Made by a program: the position numbers and the translations under genes
Assembly: GCF_018986435.1 (NCBI RefSeq)
Contig: NZ_JAHMIN010000009.1
Coordinates: 1-64,000, forward strand
Source: Hahella sp. HN01
GTDB lineage: Bacteria; Pseudomonadota; Gammaproteobacteria; Pseudomonadales; Oleiphilaceae
Length of the DNA: 64,000 nt
Reading direction: 5' to 3'
Shown here: piece after piece, positions 18,307-27,568 of the stretch
How the letters are laid out: each line of letters starts with the position of its first letter
How positions within the stretch are numbered: the stretch's first letter is position 1
Notes under the pieces: generated by a model
What the model saw: the letters and a program-made list of their open reading frames with translations, nothing else
Database searches by the model: none
Told to the model about the DNA's origin: nothing

Positions 18307-18545
18307 CTTCTCTTAACAATGAAACTGTGCGGCCGATAATTGGGCGTGCACATACCTCGTTTTATTTACCAATGCGGTCTTTATAGCTAAATATTCTTAG
18401 ATGCGAGCTTGTATCTAAAGAAATTCCTCTAGCGCTTTGATTGCAAAGCTATTTTTGTCTCAAATCTGTCTATTTTTTCCCCTTTTTTTCTGTAACTACT
18501 TGTCTTTTAAGAGGAAATTATTGACCCATCCGTAACTTAATCATC

Positions 18546-18574
18546 TTGAAATAATGCCTTCCGCTTTCTATAGT
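18546..18574 (+). promoter_or_regulatory. Pmra promoter of the dcw cluster
   Basis: TTGAAA (18546-18551) and TATAGT (18569-18574) are spaced exactly 17 bases, each 5/6 to the sigma-70 consensus. The -10 overlaps the first repeat of the MraZ operator (18573). The stretch 18307-18545 before it is AT-rich and shows no gene; a TTGACC at 18521 could be an alternative -35 but has no well-placed -10. Confidence 0.7.
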
Positions 18575-18617
18575 GTGTAAAAGTGGGTAAAAGTGGATGA
18601 TTGTGGTTTTTTGTGGC
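18573..18617 (+). promoter_or_regulatory. MraZ operator: five GTG-repeats at 10-bp spacing
   Basis: Five GTG-type repeats begin at 18573 (GTGTG), 18583 (GTGGG), 18593 (GTGGA), 18603 (GTGGT) and 18613 (GTGGC), each exactly 10 bases apart. The first overlaps the -10 and the others lie between the promoter and the mraZ start. MraZ is known to bind direct repeats of this kind (GTGG/TGGG-type, one per helical turn) in its own promoter, so this is the probable autoregulatory site. Confidence 0.85.
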
Positions 18618-18643
18618 GAAAACCTTCTGAGATGGGCAAATAA

Positions 18644-19099
18644 GTGTTTAGAGGGGTCAATGCGATCAACATGGATTCAAAGGGGCGCTTTGCTATGCCG
18701 ACGCGTTACCGGGATCGTATTGCCGAAATAAGCAATAACCAAATGATTGCGACCATTGATACACAAGAACGCTGCCTTCTGATTTATCCATTGCCGGAGT
18801 GGGAACAGATTGAAAGCCAGATCGCCGCGCTTCCCGCGTACAACCCGGCGACTCGGCGCATCCAGCGGCTCTTGTTGGGCCACGCCACTGAACTTGAAAT
18901 TGATGGTGCGGGACGCGTGTTGTTGTCTCAGCCGTTACGTGAATACGCATATCTGGATAAGAAATTGATTCTATTGGGTCAGGGTAAGAAGTTTGAGTTG
19001 TGGGACGAAGATCACTGGACGAAGCGGCGCGATGAATATCTGGACGAGGATGCGCTTGGTCAGGATGTCCCAGAAGAACTGATGAACATCGCGCTATAA
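18644..19099 (+). CDS. mraZ: Transcriptional regulator MraZ
   Basis: MraZ is a ring-forming DNA-binding protein that represses its own operon and is the first gene of the dcw cluster. The 151-residue protein contains two SpoVT/AbrB-like repeats (about residues 5-50 and 78-122), each with the D-x-x-G-R core: [11 protein letters not shown] and [11 protein letters not shown]. The start is a GTG ([15 protein letters not shown]), as the family typically starts MFRG. The upstream repeats fit its binding specificity. rsmH follows after 4 bases. Confidence 0.95.
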   Translation: MFRGVNAINMDSKGRFAMPTRYRDRIAEISNNQMIATIDTQERCLLIYPLPEWEQIESQIAALPAYNPATRRIQRLLLGHATELEIDGAGRVLLSQPLREYAYLDKKLILLGQGKKFELWDEDHWTKRRDEYLDEDALGQDVPEELMNIAL

Positions 19100-19103
19100 C
19101 ACT

Positions 19104-20033
19104 ATGGAAAGTAATCAATACGGACACGTAACGGTTTTATTGGCCGAGGCTGTTGAGGCTCTGGGCGTCAAGGCGGATGGGCTTTATATAGACGGCACCT
19201 TCGGGCGCGGCGGACACAGTGCGGAGATATTGAAAGCGCTGGGGCCGCAAGGGCGACTGCTGGGTATCGACAAAGATCCACGTGCGAGGCGGACGGCGAT
19301 GGAAAGGTTTTCTGGCGATGACAGATTTCTATTCCGGCAAGGCTCCTTTGCTGACATGGCCTCGTTTGTTGCGGAACTGCAATGGCCTGGCGTTGACGGC
19401 GTACTGCTTGACTTGGGCGTTTCCTCCCCGCAGTTGGATGAAGCCGAAAGGGGCTTCAGCTTTATGCAGGACGGGCCATTGGATATGCGTATGGACCCGG
19501 ACAGCGGACAGTCTGCTTCAGAATGGGTGAATACCGCAAAAGAAGAAGAAATTAGCAAGGTGCTTTGGGACCTGGGCGAAGAGCGTTTTGCGCGGCGGAT
19601 GGCGAAGGCCATCGTGGCGGCGCGTCAGACTCAGCCCATTACCCGGACCTTGCAGCTGGCGGAAATCGTCGCGGCGGCTAATCCCCGCTGGGAGAAAGGC
19701 AAGAATCCGGCGACGCGAGCGTTTCAGGCTATCAGGATATACATCAACAGGGAGTTGGACGATCTGGCCCAGGGGCTGGAGCAGGCGTTTGGAGTGCTAA
19801 AGCCAGGCGGACGCCTGACGGTTATCAGCTTCCATTCTCTTGAAGATCGCATGGTCAAACAGTACATGCGGGATATTGTACGAGGGCCCAAGACTCCGAA
19901 ATGGCTGCCGGTGGTGGATGATGCGCCGCCAAAAGCCAGATTGGTAGGTAAGAAAATCCGCGCAGGCGAAACTGAGCTCGCGGCCAATGTACGGGCGCGC
20001 AGCGCCGTAATGCGTGTATTGGAGAAATGTTGA
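19104..20033 (+). CDS. rsmH: 16S rRNA m4C1402 methyltransferase RsmH
   Basis: RsmH methylates N4 of C1402 in 16S rRNA, the same nucleotide whose ribose is methylated by RsmI, encoded 1.3 kb upstream. The 309-residue protein shows the SAM-binding GTFGRGGHS (about residues 32-40), then [19 protein letters not shown] and the MDMR-type stretch [14 protein letters not shown], and ends with [16 protein letters not shown] and the [17 protein letters not shown] tail. The ATG sits 4 bases after mraZ. Its stop overlaps the ftsL start region. Confidence 0.97.
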   Translation: MESNQYGHVTVLLAEAVEALGVKADGLYIDGTFGRGGHSAEILKALGPQGRLLGIDKDPRARRTAMERFSGDDRFLFRQGSFADMASFVAELQWPGVDGVLLDLGVSSPQLDEAERGFSFMQDGPLDMRMDPDSGQSASEWVNTAKEEEISKVLWDLGEERFARRMAKAIVAARQTQPITRTLQLAEIVAAANPRWEKGKNPATRAFQAIRIYINRELDDLAQGLEQAFGVLKPGGRLTVISFHSLEDRMVKQYMRDIVRGPKTPKWLPVVDDAPPKARLVGKKIRAGETELAANVRARSAVMRVLEKC

Positions 20034-20428
20034 TGATTTTGATTCGTTCTACAGGTCAGGCTACGCCACTGGCGACAAGACGCAGCAAAACGGTTCGTGA
20101 GCCGATTTTGCCCGTCGTACTGGAGTGGTGGGGTGAGACGTGTCGCCTTGCCGCAAGCATGATCAAGGGGCGGGCGTTGATCACTTTGTCATTGTTGGCG
20201 GCTCTGGTGGTGTCCGGCGTCGCCACGGTGTATGCCGTGCATTTGAACCGGCAGCAGTTTATTGAACTACAGACGCTGCAGCGGGATAAAGACCGCTACG
20301 AGCGCGAATGGACCCAGCTATTGCTGGAGGAAAGCGCCTGGAGCGCGCACAGCCGAGTGGAGCAGATTGCGGATCAGCGTTTTGGCATGCATGTGCCTGA
20401 CGCCACCAAGATAGAGATTGTGAGATGA
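20033..20428 (+). CDS. ftsL: Cell division protein FtsL
   Basis: FtsL is a bitopic membrane protein that forms a complex with FtsQ and FtsB and helps activate the FtsWI synthase. The 131-residue protein has a long cytoplasmic N-terminus (about 1-42), one membrane helix (about 45-65: ALITLSLLAALVVSGVATVY) and a periplasmic coiled coil (LNRQQFIELQTLQRDKDRYE). ATG 20033 is chosen because GGAG (20021-20024) is 8 bases away; an ATG at 20027 would be too close. Typical family length is 100-120. It overlaps ftsI by 4 bases (ATGA). Confidence 0.9.
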   Translation: MILIRSTGQATPLATRRSKTVREPILPVVLEWWGETCRLAASMIKGRALITLSLLAALVVSGVATVYAVHLNRQQFIELQTLQRDKDRYEREWTQLLLEESAWSAHSRVEQIADQRFGMHVPDATKIEIVR

Positions 20429-22197
20429 AAGCCAACGACCGGCGGACAGCTCAACGAGGCGCCATGGAGCAGGCTGAGAGCGGGCAAGCAGCCCCGGCCA
20501 TGCTCTGGCGCTATTACGCTGTGGCTATCGTGTTGGTCGCGTGTTTTATCGTGCTGGTCTGGCGTGTTATCGATTTGCAGGTGATTAATCATGAGTTCCT
20601 GCGTTCGCAAGGCGATATGCGTACTGTACGGGTTGAGCCGATTCAGGCGACCCGCGGCAAGATACTGGATCGCAACGGCGAGCCTTTGGCGGTCAGCGCG
20701 CCGGTTGTGACCTTATGGGCGAACCCGCAAGAAGCGCAGGAGAATGATGAAGGTTGGCGTAAGCTGGCGGATTTGCTGGGCATGCAGTCCGACGAGATGG
20801 TCGAGCGGCTGCGTCGTCATAAAGGCAAAGAGTTTATTTACGTACAGCGCCAACTATCGCCGGAAACCGGGCGCGTGGCGATGGACCTGAAACTGCAAGG
20901 GCTTTACGCAAAACGCGAATTCAAACGCTATTACCCTGCTGGGGAAGTGGCGGCGCATATCGTCGGCATTACGGATATCGACGAAAAAGGTCAGGAAGGC
21001 ATTGAGCTGGCTTTTGATGAGTATCTGCGCGGCGTTAATGGCAGCAAAAAGGTGCTGAAGGACCGCCGTGGTTATGTGATCAAGGACTTGAGTCTGCTGC
21101 AGGACGCGCAATCCGGTACTGACCTGCGGCTCAGTATCGATTTGCGTTTGCAGTATATGGCGTATCGGGAATTAAAGGCGGCGGTTGAGGCGCACCACGC
21201 AAAATCCGGGTCGCTGGTGATACTGGATGTGAGGACCGGAGAGGTGCTGGCGATGGTTAACCAGCCTTCGTTCAACCCCAATAATCGGGACAGTATGAAC
21301 CCCTCGGGGTTGCGAAATCGGGCGGTGACGGATTTGTTCGAGCCCGGGTCCACCGTCAAACCCTTGTCGATAGCCGCGGCGCTTAAGACAGGGAGTTTTA
21401 CAACGGAAACCCGGATCAACACCAGTCCGGGTTTCCTGCGTTTGAATGGGCAGACTATTCGCGACGCTCGCGACTACGGCACGTTGGACCTGGTTTCTAT
21501 CATTACCAAGTCCAGCAATGTCGGAACTAGCAAGGTGGCGTTGAAAATCGGCGGAGAAGCGGTTTTTGAAACTTTCTACCAAGCTGGCTTTGGACAGTCG
21601 TCTGGCATTGAGTTTCCAGGGGAAGCGGTAGGCGTGTTGCCGAATTTCACCAAATGGCAGCCGATTCGTCTGGCGACGCTGTCATACGGTTACGGACTGT
21701 CAGTCACTACGCTGCAGTTGGCTCAGTCATACATGGCGATCGCCGCCGATGGCGTACGCAGGCCAGTAAGTTTGATTAAGGGCGGACAGCAAGGAGTTTC
21801 TCCGCAGGAGGTTATGTCGCCGGGCATTTCCAAGCACATCAGGGAAATGCTGGAGACAGTGGTGTTAAAGGGCGGTACAGGAACCCGGGCGCATGTCGCG
21901 GAGTATCGTGTGGCGGGTAAAACCGGCACCACTCACAAAGTTGGCGAGCATGGCTATGCGGATGACGCCTATAACGCGGTGTTTGCAGGTTTGGCTCCAG
22001 TTGAGAAGCCCAGACTGGCAATGGCGATCTTGATGAATGAACCGCAGGGCTCTGAATATTACGGCGGAGAAGTCTCCGCGCCGGTTTTCGCCAGAGTGGT
22101 GGCCAATGCGTTGCGCCTGCTGAATGTGGCGCCGGATCGGGCTATCCCTATGGTCGCAGGAGCAAGCGGCTCCGATAGCAAAAGGAATGGAGGCTGA
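20425..22197 (+). CDS. ftsI: Peptidoglycan transpeptidase FtsI (PBP3)
   Basis: FtsI is the septum-specific transpeptidase of the divisome, working with FtsW. The 590-residue protein has a short cytoplasmic tail, one membrane anchor (about residues 31-48), a pedestal domain (about 70-220) and the transpeptidase domain with the serine motif EPGSTVKPL (nucleophile S309, K312), SSN (363-365) and KTGT (499-502). All three active-site motifs are intact. The ATG overlaps the ftsL stop. Confidence 0.96.
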   Translation: MKANDRRTAQRGAMEQAESGQAAPAMLWRYYAVAIVLVACFIVLVWRVIDLQVINHEFLRSQGDMRTVRVEPIQATRGKILDRNGEPLAVSAPVVTLWANPQEAQENDEGWRKLADLLGMQSDEMVERLRRHKGKEFIYVQRQLSPETGRVAMDLKLQGLYAKREFKRYYPAGEVAAHIVGITDIDEKGQEGIELAFDEYLRGVNGSKKVLKDRRGYVIKDLSLLQDAQSGTDLRLSIDLRLQYMAYRELKAAVEAHHAKSGSLVILDVRTGEVLAMVNQPSFNPNNRDSMNPSGLRNRAVTDLFEPGSTVKPLSIAAALKTGSFTTETRINTSPGFLRLNGQTIRDARDYGTLDLVSIITKSSNVGTSKVALKIGGEAVFETFYQAGFGQSSGIEFPGEAVGVLPNFTKWQPIRLATLSYGYGLSVTTLQLAQSYMAIAADGVRRPVSLIKGGQQGVSPQEVMSPGISKHIREMLETVVLKGGTGTRAHVAEYRVAGKTGTTHKVGEHGYADDAYNAVFAGLAPVEKPRLAMAILMNEPQGSEYYGGEVSAPVFARVVANALRLLNVAPDRAIPMVAGASGSDSKRNGG

Positions 22198-22198
22198 T

Positions 22199-23716
22199 AT
22201 GCCGGGTGTCGCGCAACAACGACTGGCGGAACTGTTAAAGGGAATCACGGAAGTGCCGGCCGCTTTGGACTGCTGGCTGTCTGATATCCAGCAAGACAGC
22301 AGAAAAGTCACCAGTGGCGCTTTATTTGTCGCGGCTGAGGGCGTCAGTTCAAATGGCGCTCAGTATGTAGAGGATGCGTTGGCCAGGGGCGCTCGCGCGG
22401 TTCTGCTGCCAGGAACGCGTCAGCATGTTTATGAAAAAGGCGATGTAGTCTTTATTGAGCTCGATAATGTGCGGCCAGTGGTCGGGATTATCGCGCATCG
22501 GTTTTTTGGTCAGGCGACGCATCGCATGAAAGTGGTGGGAGTCACCGGTACTAACGGTAAGTCCTCCGTCACCCATTACGTTGCGCAACTGGCGGAAGGG
22601 CTGGGAATGTCGGCGGCGGTAGTCGGCACGCTTGGTTACGGACGCCCGAACAGTCTGAAAGCAACGACGCATACCACGCCGGATGCAGTGTCTCTGCACC
22701 GGGTGCTGGCGGAGTTGCGTGATGAAGGCATTGAACTGGTGGCGATGGAGGTGTCCTCCCATGCGCTGGATCAGGACAGAGCGGCGGGCGTTAACTTTGA
22801 TGTCGCGGTGTTGACCAATATCACTCGGGATCACCTAGATTATCACGGCACGCTAGAGGCGTACGCTGAAGCCAAAAAGCGGCTGTTCCTGTCGGAATCA
22901 GTGCGCTGGAAAGTCTTCAATCAGGATGACCCATATGGCGCGCGCTGGGCGCAAGAGCTGCAAGGGCCGAAAACGCTGACGTTTAGCGTCGGAAAACGTG
23001 ATCAGTCCGCGGCGAACGTATGTGCGGAAGACGTACATTTTGATGCCGATGGAATGAGCTTTGCGCTTGATTTTGGCGCAACCCGTGAACCCGCGCGCTT
23101 GGCGCTGGTTGGTGAATTTAATTTATCCAATGCGTTGGCTGCTTGCGCGGCCATGTCGGCATTGAAGGCGGAGCCGCAGGCTGTACGTCAGCAGATGGCG
23201 CGATTGACGCCAGTGGCGGGACGTATGCAGCCGCTGCATGAAGATAAGGCTCCGACCGTTGTGGTGGATTACGCGCACACGCCGGATGCCCTGGAAGTTG
23301 CATTGAAGGCGGCGCGCAGGCATTGCCCTGGACGTCTCTGGTGCGTGTTTGGCTGCGGCGGCGACCGAGATCCAGGCAAGCGGCCTTTGATGGGGGCCGT
23401 CGCTGCGCAATATGCGGATGAGGTGGTGCTGACTGATGACAATCCTCGTGGAGAAGATCCGGAAAGTATTGTCGCGCAGATTGTGAAAGGCGCGGAACAA
23501 GGCGCGCACTTTCAAGTGGTGCGTCCCAGAAATGACGCCATCCGTTTCGCAGTGGAGCATGCCGCCCTGGAGGATGTGATTTTACTGGCCGGCAAAGGAC
23601 ACGAGGATTACCAGGAGATTCAAGGGCGGCGCATGCCGTTCTCGGACATTGAGATAGCCCGCGACTGTTTGGCCTCTGTCGCTGGCGTGAGAAGCTCCGC
23701 CAACGGCGAAATTTGA
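22199..23716 (+). CDS. murE: UDP-MurNAc-L-Ala-D-Glu:meso-DAP ligase
   Basis: MurE adds the third residue of the peptide stem in the cytoplasm. The 505-residue protein shows the ATP loop GVTGTNGKSSVTHYVAQL, the EVSSHALDQDRAAGV signature, and TDDNPRGEDPESI near the C terminus; the DNPR motif indicates meso-diaminopimelate and not lysine as the substrate. The ATG at 22199 is preceded by a strong GGAGG (22189-22193); an in-frame upstream ATG at 22124 lies inside ftsI and is not used. It starts 1 base after the ftsI stop. Confidence 0.96.
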   Translation: MPGVAQQRLAELLKGITEVPAALDCWLSDIQQDSRKVTSGALFVAAEGVSSNGAQYVEDALARGARAVLLPGTRQHVYEKGDVVFIELDNVRPVVGIIAHRFFGQATHRMKVVGVTGTNGKSSVTHYVAQLAEGLGMSAAVVGTLGYGRPNSLKATTHTTPDAVSLHRVLAELRDEGIELVAMEVSSHALDQDRAAGVNFDVAVLTNITRDHLDYHGTLEAYAEAKKRLFLSESVRWKVFNQDDPYGARWAQELQGPKTLTFSVGKRDQSAANVCAEDVHFDADGMSFALDFGATREPARLALVGEFNLSNALAACAAMSALKAEPQAVRQQMARLTPVAGRMQPLHEDKAPTVVVDYAHTPDALEVALKAARRHCPGRLWCVFGCGGDRDPGKRPLMGAVAAQYADEVVLTDDNPRGEDPESIVAQIVKGAEQGAHFQVVRPRNDAIRFAVEHAALEDVILLAGKGHEDYQEIQGRRMPFSDIEIARDCLASVAGVRSSANGEI

Positions 23717-23743
23717 TGAAGAGATGAAAAAGAGATAGAGACG

Positions 23744-25090
23744 ATGATCGGAGACTGGTTGACAGATGACATAGCGAAAGCGGTCGACGGAACGGCTGAA
23801 GGCGACAATGTTGCTTTCACGCGCGTGACGACCGATTCCCGGGGGGATTGCTCCGGCGCTTTGTTCGTCGCGTTGAAAGGCGACCGCTTCGATGGCCATG
23901 AATATATAGACGCCGCTGTTTCTAAGGGCGCTGTCGCCGTACTGGCGCAACGCAAAGTGGCGGCGGACGCGGCGCAGATTATCGTGCCCGATAGCTTGGT
24001 TGGTCTGGGACGGCTGGGCGCCCTGAACCGGAGTCGCTTCGACGGACCAGTGGCGGCTGTCACCGGCAGCGCGGGTAAGACCACGGTGAAAGAGCTGCTG
24101 GCTTCTATATTGTCCCAGCGCGGCGAGGTCTGTAAGACCCAGGGCAACTTCAACAATCACATTGGCGCGCCATTGAGCCTGCTGCAGTTGACTGACGCTC
24201 ACAAAAGCGCGGTGTTTGAGCTGGGAGCCAGTGCGGTGGGAGAGATCGCCTACACAGTGGCGCTTGCGCGCCCGCAGGTGGCGATTCTGAATAACGCCGC
24301 CGCCGTGCATATCGAAGGGTTTGGCGATCTGGCGAGCATTGTTAAAGCCAAGGGCGAGATCGTCTGTGGTTTACCTGAAGATGGCGTGGCGGTGCTGAAC
24401 AAAGACGACGCTAACTTCTCCGCATGGGTGGAAATGGCGGGGGCGCGCAAAGTTATCAGTTTTGGTATGGATGAGTCTGCGATGGTGAGAGCGCAAGACG
24501 TGAACCTGGAGCTAAACGGCTCCACGTTTCAGTTGTGCGCGCCAGAGGGTGACATTGATGCGACGCTGCCGTTGCCGGGTGCGCACAACGTGCGCAACGC
24601 GTTGGCCGCTGCAGCTGCTGCATTGGCGTTGGGATGGACGTTGAATGAAGTCCGCGACGGTCTCGCGTCAGCGGTTCCTGTAAAAGGCCGCATGAACAAG
24701 TTACTGGGAATTAATGGGAGTGTCATTCTTGATGACACATACAATGCCAGCCCAACTTCAGTGAAGGCCGCGATTGACGTCCTGGCCCGCTATCCAGGGC
24801 GTCGAATCGTTGCGCTGGGGCACATGGGAGAACTGGGCTCCGTTGCGGAGGAAGCGCATAGGGAGGTCGCTCAATACGCCAGGGACAATGGCGTAGACAT
24901 GTTATTGGGAATAGGCCGCTGGGCGGCGGAATATCGTGAAGGTTTCGGGGATGCGTCCCCGGTTGTTACTACTCATGACGACATCGCCGCATGGTTGCGC
25001 GAGCGCCTGGATTCTAACACTACGGTGCTAGTGAAAGGCTCACGGAGCGCGGCGATGGAAAACGTTGTGAAGCAGATTGTGGAGAAATGA
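23744..25090 (+). CDS. murF: UDP-MurNAc-tripeptide D-Ala-D-Ala ligase
   Basis: MurF attaches D-Ala-D-Ala to complete the UDP-MurNAc-pentapeptide. The 448 residues are family length. Visible motifs are the ATP loop VTGSAGKTTVKELLASIL (about 102-119), TQGNFNNHIGAPLSLL and FELGASAVGEIAYT, then LDDTYNASPTSVKAAI in the C-terminal domain. It starts 27 bases after murE and is followed by mraY at 47 bases. Confidence 0.96.
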   Translation: MIGDWLTDDIAKAVDGTAEGDNVAFTRVTTDSRGDCSGALFVALKGDRFDGHEYIDAAVSKGAVAVLAQRKVAADAAQIIVPDSLVGLGRLGALNRSRFDGPVAAVTGSAGKTTVKELLASILSQRGEVCKTQGNFNNHIGAPLSLLQLTDAHKSAVFELGASAVGEIAYTVALARPQVAILNNAAAVHIEGFGDLASIVKAKGEIVCGLPEDGVAVLNKDDANFSAWVEMAGARKVISFGMDESAMVRAQDVNLELNGSTFQLCAPEGDIDATLPLPGAHNVRNALAAAAAALALGWTLNEVRDGLASAVPVKGRMNKLLGINGSVILDDTYNASPTSVKAAIDVLARYPGRRIVALGHMGELGSVAEEAHREVAQYARDNGVDMLLGIGRWAAEYREGFGDASPVVTTHDDIAAWLRERLDSNTTVLVKGSRSAAMENVVKQIVEK

Positions 25091-25137
25091 AATCGTATGA
25101 ACGTCCGTTCATCAAACGCGATGGGAGACGGGGCTAA

Positions 25138-26220
25138 ATGCTAGTCTGGTTAGCTGATTTTCTAGCGCAGTATTTCAGCATTTTCAGTGTGTTCCAGTAC
25201 CTCACGCTGCGTGCGATCCTGGGTGTCTTAACGGCGCTGCTGATCTCTTTGCTGGTGGGTCCGGTGATGATTCGCAAGCTCAGCTATTACCAGATCGGGC
25301 AAGCGGTCAGAGACGATGGCCCTGAGAGCCATTTCAGCAAAGCCGGCACGCCGACTATGGGCGGCGCTTTGATTTTGGTGGCGATTGCAGTGAGCACATT
25401 GTTGTGGGCGGACCTGACGAATCGCTACGTGCTGATCACATTGGGCGTGACCCTGTTGTTCGGCGCCATCGGCTGGGTGGATGACTGGCGCAAAGTCGTC
25501 GAGAGAAACCCTAAAGGTTTGCCGGCGCGCTGGAAGTACTTCTGGCAGTCCGTGTTCGGCTTTGGCGCGGCCGTCGTGTTATTCAAGACCGCCCATTTGC
25601 CGCAGGAAACGACGTTGATCGTTCCTTTCTTCAAGGACGTCACCCTGGCGCTTGGAGTGGGGTTTGTGCTGTTGACTTACTTTGTCATCGTGGGCGGCAG
25701 TAATGCCGTCAACCTGACTGACGGCCTGGATGGGCTGGCGATTATGCCAACCGTAATGGTGGGCGGCGCCTTGGCCGTGTTCGCTTATTTGTCCGGTCAC
25801 GTGAAGTTTGCAGAGTACCTGCATATTCCTTATCTGCCGGGAACCGGTGAACTGGTGATATTCCTGGGTGCGCTAGTTGGCGCAGGGCTGGGCTTTCTCT
25901 GGTTCAACACTTATCCGGCGCAGGTGTTCATGGGGGATGTTGGCGCATTAGCGCTTGGCGCCGCGCTTGGCGTTGTGGCGGTTATCGTCCGTCAGGAATT
26001 GGTGTTTTTTGTAATGGGCGGCGTGTTCGTAATGGAGACGGTGTCCGTGATTCTACAGGTGGCGTCATACAAGCTGACCGGAAGGCGTATCTTCCGCATG
26101 GCTCCGTTGCACCACCATTTTGAGCTCAAAGGCTGGCCGGAGCCGAGAGTTATCGTGCGGTTTTGGGTCATAACCGTAGTGCTGGTGCTGATTGGTTTGG
26201 CGACGTTGAAGATCAGGTAA
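25138..26220 (+). CDS. mraY: Phospho-MurNAc-pentapeptide transferase
   Basis: MraY transfers phospho-MurNAc-pentapeptide to undecaprenyl phosphate, making lipid I. The 360-residue protein is polytopic (about ten helices). The PNPT signatures are clear: [14 protein letters not shown], then a cytoplasmic acidic loop [43 protein letters not shown] and the C-terminal [21 protein letters not shown]. The Asp pairs needed for Mg2+ catalysis are present. A purine-rich GGAGACGGGG precedes the ATG. Confidence 0.97.
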   Translation: MLVWLADFLAQYFSIFSVFQYLTLRAILGVLTALLISLLVGPVMIRKLSYYQIGQAVRDDGPESHFSKAGTPTMGGALILVAIAVSTLLWADLTNRYVLITLGVTLLFGAIGWVDDWRKVVERNPKGLPARWKYFWQSVFGFGAAVVLFKTAHLPQETTLIVPFFKDVTLALGVGFVLLTYFVIVGGSNAVNLTDGLDGLAIMPTVMVGGALAVFAYLSGHVKFAEYLHIPYLPGTGELVIFLGALVGAGLGFLWFNTYPAQVFMGDVGALALGAALGVVAVIVRQELVFFVMGGVFVMETVSVILQVASYKLTGRRIFRMAPLHHHFELKGWPEPRVIVRFWVITVVLVLIGLATLKIR

Positions 26221-26227
26221 TTCGTTC

Positions 26228-27568
26228 ATGTCGATTTTGGCGCGCGACCGTAATATCGCTGTTATCGGGTTAGGTAAGACCGGGCTGTCCTGCGCGGATT
26301 ATCTGACACGGCGCGGTTATGGCTTTTGCGTGATGGATACGCGCGAAAATCCTCCTGGGCTGGCGGAGCTTAATGCGATCAATCCGGATGTGCAGGTGGT
26401 GACCGGCGGGTTGGATCAGGACATGTTGGCGCGCGCCGACGAAATCTGGTTGAGCCCTGGCGTGCCATTGAGTCATCCAGACCTGCAGGCGGTGAAAGGG
26501 CAAGTCAAGATCTGTGGCGACGTAGACGTATTCAGTCGTGAAGCCAATGCGCCCATTTTGGCGATCACCGGCTCCAACGGCAAAAGCACCGTGACCACGC
26601 TGGTTGGCGAGATGGCGAAGGCTTGCGGCGTCAATGTCGCCGTGGGCGGCAACCTGGGAACGCCTGTGTTGGACTTGCTGGCGGACGGGGTGGAGTTGTA
26701 CGTGGTGGAGCTGTCCAGCTTCCAGCTGGAGACGACTGATCGCCTGGGCGCACTGGCGGCCACTGTGTTGAATCTGTCTGAAGACCATATGGACCGCTAT
26801 GCGGACATGATGGCTTACCACCTCGCCAAGTTGAGAGTGTTCTATGGCTGTCGTCGTCAAGTGCTGAATCGTGATGATGCGTTGGCGCAACCGCCCCTGA
26901 GCCGGGACGCGGAAGTTACCTGGTTCACGTTGAAGCAGCCTGAGCCAGGACAATATGGCGTGCTGGAAGAAAATGGCGACGCCTGGCTGGCGTATGGCGC
27001 GGAAAAGCTTTTGCCGGTAGAACAGATGCGCATTCGCGGCAAGCACAACTGGAGCAACGCGCTGGCCGCGCTGGCGCTGGCGGATGCTGCAGGTTTGGAG
27101 CGCGAGCCCTGTCTGCAGGCGTTGAGAGAATTTACGGGGCTGACCCACCGTTGTGAGTGGGTGGCCGATAAAGACGGAGTCGCCTACATCAATGACTCTA
27201 AAGCCACCAACGTGGGAGCGACTCAGGCGGCATTGGCCGGATTGGGTCCTGTTACGAACGGTGGAATCGTGTTGATTTGCGGCGGACAAGGGAAAGGTCA
27301 GGACTTTGCTCCTTTGGCTCCGGCGGTGAAAGAGTGGGTGTCCACGTTGATCATCATTGGTGAAGACGGCCCCAAATTAAAAGAAGCACTCGCTGGCGGC
27401 GCAATGACGTTGTCAGCTGAAACGATGGAAGAGGCGATTAAGCTGGCGGCGGAAACATCCTCTGCTGGCGATCTGGTGTTGCTGTCTCCAGCCTGCGCCA
27501 GTTTTGACATGTTCAAAAACTACGAGGATCGCGGCGACCAGTTCAAGCAATGGGTGAGGGCGTTATGA
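26228..27568 (+). CDS. murD: UDP-MurNAc-L-alanine:D-glutamate ligase
   Basis: MurD adds D-Glu as the second residue of the stem. The 446-residue protein has an N-terminal Rossmann-like UDP-binding part (IAVIGLGKTGLSCADYL), the ATP loop ITGSNGKSTVTTLVGEM (about 113-129), ELSSFQLETTDRL and YINDSKATNVGATQAAL. It ends ACASFDMFKNYEDRGDQF, a conserved MurD tail. The ATG lies 7 bases after mraY; the stop overlaps the ftsW start (ATGA). Confidence 0.96.
   Translation: MSILARDRNIAVIGLGKTGLSCADYLTRRGYGFCVMDTRENPPGLAELNAINPDVQVVTGGLDQDMLARADEIWLSPGVPLSHPDLQAVKGQVKICGDVDVFSREANAPILAITGSNGKSTVTTLVGEMAKACGVNVAVGGNLGTPVLDLLADGVELYVVELSSFQLETTDRLGALAATVLNLSEDHMDRYADMMAYHLAKLRVFYGCRRQVLNRDDALAQPPLSRDAEVTWFTLKQPEPGQYGVLEENGDAWLAYGAEKLLPVEQMRIRGKHNWSNALAALALADAAGLEREPCLQALREFTGLTHRCEWVADKDGVAYINDSKATNVGATQAALAGLGPVTNGGIVLICGGQGKGQDFAPLAPAVKEWVSTLIIIGEDGPKLKEALAGGAMTLSAETMEEAIKLAAETSSAGDLVLLSPACASFDMFKNYEDRGDQFKQWVRAL

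Noticed and set aside
23582-24310. 242-residue minus-strand frame across murE-murF
   Set aside because: A shadow frame on the opposite strand of two clear ligase genes.
26270-27289. 339-residue minus-strand frame inside murD
   Set aside because: Its composition is rich in His, Gln and Arg, which is typical for a shadow of GC-rich coding sequence; murD is certain.
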